24,604 nt of DNA, taken from assembly GCA_900546345.1 (NCBI GenBank), contig URCI01000046.1, forward strand, positions 1-24,604. Reading direction: 5' to 3'. Source of the DNA: an uncultured Prevotella sp. Its GTDB lineage: Bacteria; Bacteroidota; Bacteroidia; Bacteroidales; Bacteroidaceae. Made by a program: the position numbers and the translations under genes. The notes beneath the pieces were generated by a model. The model was not told the origin of the DNA. It was given only the letters and a program-made list of their open reading frames with translations, and searched no databases. Below, one piece after another: positions 23,720 through 24,604 of the stretch (positions are counted from its first letter, which is position 1; each line of letters opens with the position of its first letter).

Positions 23720-24604
23720 ATGAAGAAAAAGAAAATCCGAACTTTGGCTTTGGCTTTTGCTGCCTTCTTTGCGGCATCTGCCCAAGCTGAAAACCATCCG
23801 TTGTGGTTGCGCCATTGTGCGATTTCTCCTGATGGCACGCAGATCGCCTTCTGCTATAAAGGCGACATTTTCACGGTTCCGACTGGTGGTGGACAAGCCC
23901 GACAGCTGACCACCAATGCAGCCTATGATGGTAACCCGGTGTGGAGTCCCGATGGGCAGCAGATCGCATTCATGTCTAATCGTGAAGGAAGTATGGACCT
24001 CTATGTGATGAGCAAAGAGGGAGGCGCACCTAAAAGGCTGACTACTGACAGTGGGAACGAGACGCCGATCACCTGGCGCGACAACAATCATGTGCTCTTC
24101 AGTGCTGCTCTGTGGACGGAACCGAAGTCTATTATCTTCCCCTCGACACAGTTTCCTCAGGTCTACGAAGTTGATGTCAATGGCTCTCGCCCGGAAAAAT
24201 TCTCGGACATCACGATGGAGGATATGTGCATCAACGCAAAGGGACAGATCCTCTATCACGACAAGAAAGGTTACGAAGACACGTGGCGCAAGCATCATAC
24301 TTCTCCCATCACGCGTGATATCTGGCTCGATGACCATGGCAAGTTTACGAAACTGACCTCGTTTAAGGGCGAGGATCGGAATCCGGTATGGAATCAAGCG
24401 GGTGACAGCTTTTGGTATCTTTCTGAGCAGGATGGTACTTTCAATGTTTATCAGCGTTCATTGCAGGGTAACACTGCAACACAGTTGACCCATTTCAGCG
24501 GTAATCCTGTCCGTTTCCTTTCAGCTTCAAAGGCTGGAAAACTCTGCTTCTCGCAGAATGGAGAGCTATATACACTGGTGCCCGGACAACAGCCGCAAAA
24601 GATC
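23720..24604 (+). CDS. Tricorn-like S41 peptidase, N-terminal part
   Basis: The frame is open for 295 codons to the right edge, so the C-terminus is missing. A signal peptide (MKKKKIRTLALAFAAF, cleavage near ASAQA-E) sends it across the inner membrane. The rest is a beta-propeller of PD40-type blades: ISPDGTQIAFCYKGDIFTVP, WSPDGQQIAFMSNREGSMDLYV and later DRNPVWNQAGDSFWYLSEQDG. The start HPLWLRHCAISPDG and the blade order fit Bacteroidetes tricorn-like proteins, in which propellers are followed by PDZ and S41 serine peptidase domains. Those catalytic domains are beyond the window, so a TolB-like propeller protein remains possible. Confidence 0.8.
   Translation, partial: MKKKKIRTLALAFAAFFAASAQAENHPLWLRHCAISPDGTQIAFCYKGDIFTVPTGGGQARQLTTNAAYDGNPVWSPDGQQIAFMSNREGSMDLYVMSKEGGAPKRLTTDSGNETPITWRDNNHVLFSAALWTEPKSIIFPSTQFPQVYEVDVNGSRPEKFSDITMEDMCINAKGQILYHDKKGYEDTWRKHHTSPITRDIWLDDHGKFTKLTSFKGEDRNPVWNQAGDSFWYLSEQDGTFNVYQRSLQGNTATQLTHFSGNPVRFLSASKAGKLCFSQNGELYTLVPGQQPQKI

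Overview
The window looks like ordinary chromosome from a member of the Bacteroidota, probably order Bacteroidales and Prevotella-like. Three things point there. Several gene starts carry the Bacteroidetes-type promoter (TTTG, a 19-20 bp spacer, then TAnnTTTG) and few have a clear Shine-Dalgarno sequence. There is a one-protein hybrid two-component regulator of the HTCS type. Several proteins match families typical of this order (DUF486, DUF4250, a GYF_2/DUF4339 membrane protein, a tricorn-like S41 peptidase). Genus is an inference from gene content only. I saw no tRNA, rRNA, CRISPR array, insertion sequence or phage gene.

Layout. From 1 to 5103 all genes read leftward: a lipoprotein cut by the window edge, an NhaC-type Na+/H+ antiporter, an uncharacterised 180-residue protein, the peroxiredoxin Bcp, a DUF486 membrane protein, and phosphatidylserine synthase and decarboxylase (PssA, Psd), which together make phosphatidylethanolamine. 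A divergent promoter pair at 5146-5225 separates this block from rightward dnaE, tsaE and trxA (5279-9909). A strong terminator closes trxA. Next comes a leftward 1335-residue hybrid sensor/regulator (10055-14062), whose 3' end is embedded in a nested palindrome.

From 14063 to 15088 there is about 1 kb with no convincing gene. It holds most of the unexplained structure: hairpin units in inverted orientation about 290 bp apart with a compensatory base change, a GC-rich hairpin, a 12-bp inverted repeat, and five tandem 22-bp repeats. These tandem repeats carry the sequence that can pair with the left arm of the 12-bp inverted repeat.

Beyond it, mtnN and luxS form a leftward pair that converts S-adenosylhomocysteine to homocysteine and the AI-2 precursor. 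From 16480 onward everything reads rightward: a YfhO-family membrane protein, a Cof-type HAD phosphatase, a MaoC-like hydratase, a DUF4250 protein, glmS (glucosamine-6-phosphate synthase), a GYF_2-domain membrane protein ending in a strong terminator, and the start of a secreted tricorn-like protease that runs off the window.

Most of the window is housekeeping: replication, tRNA modification, redox, phospholipid and amino-sugar synthesis, and methyl-cycle salvage. I did not find a convincing new multi-gene system. The strongest candidates for something undescribed are the repeat island at 14158-14880 and the palindrome at 9992-10064.
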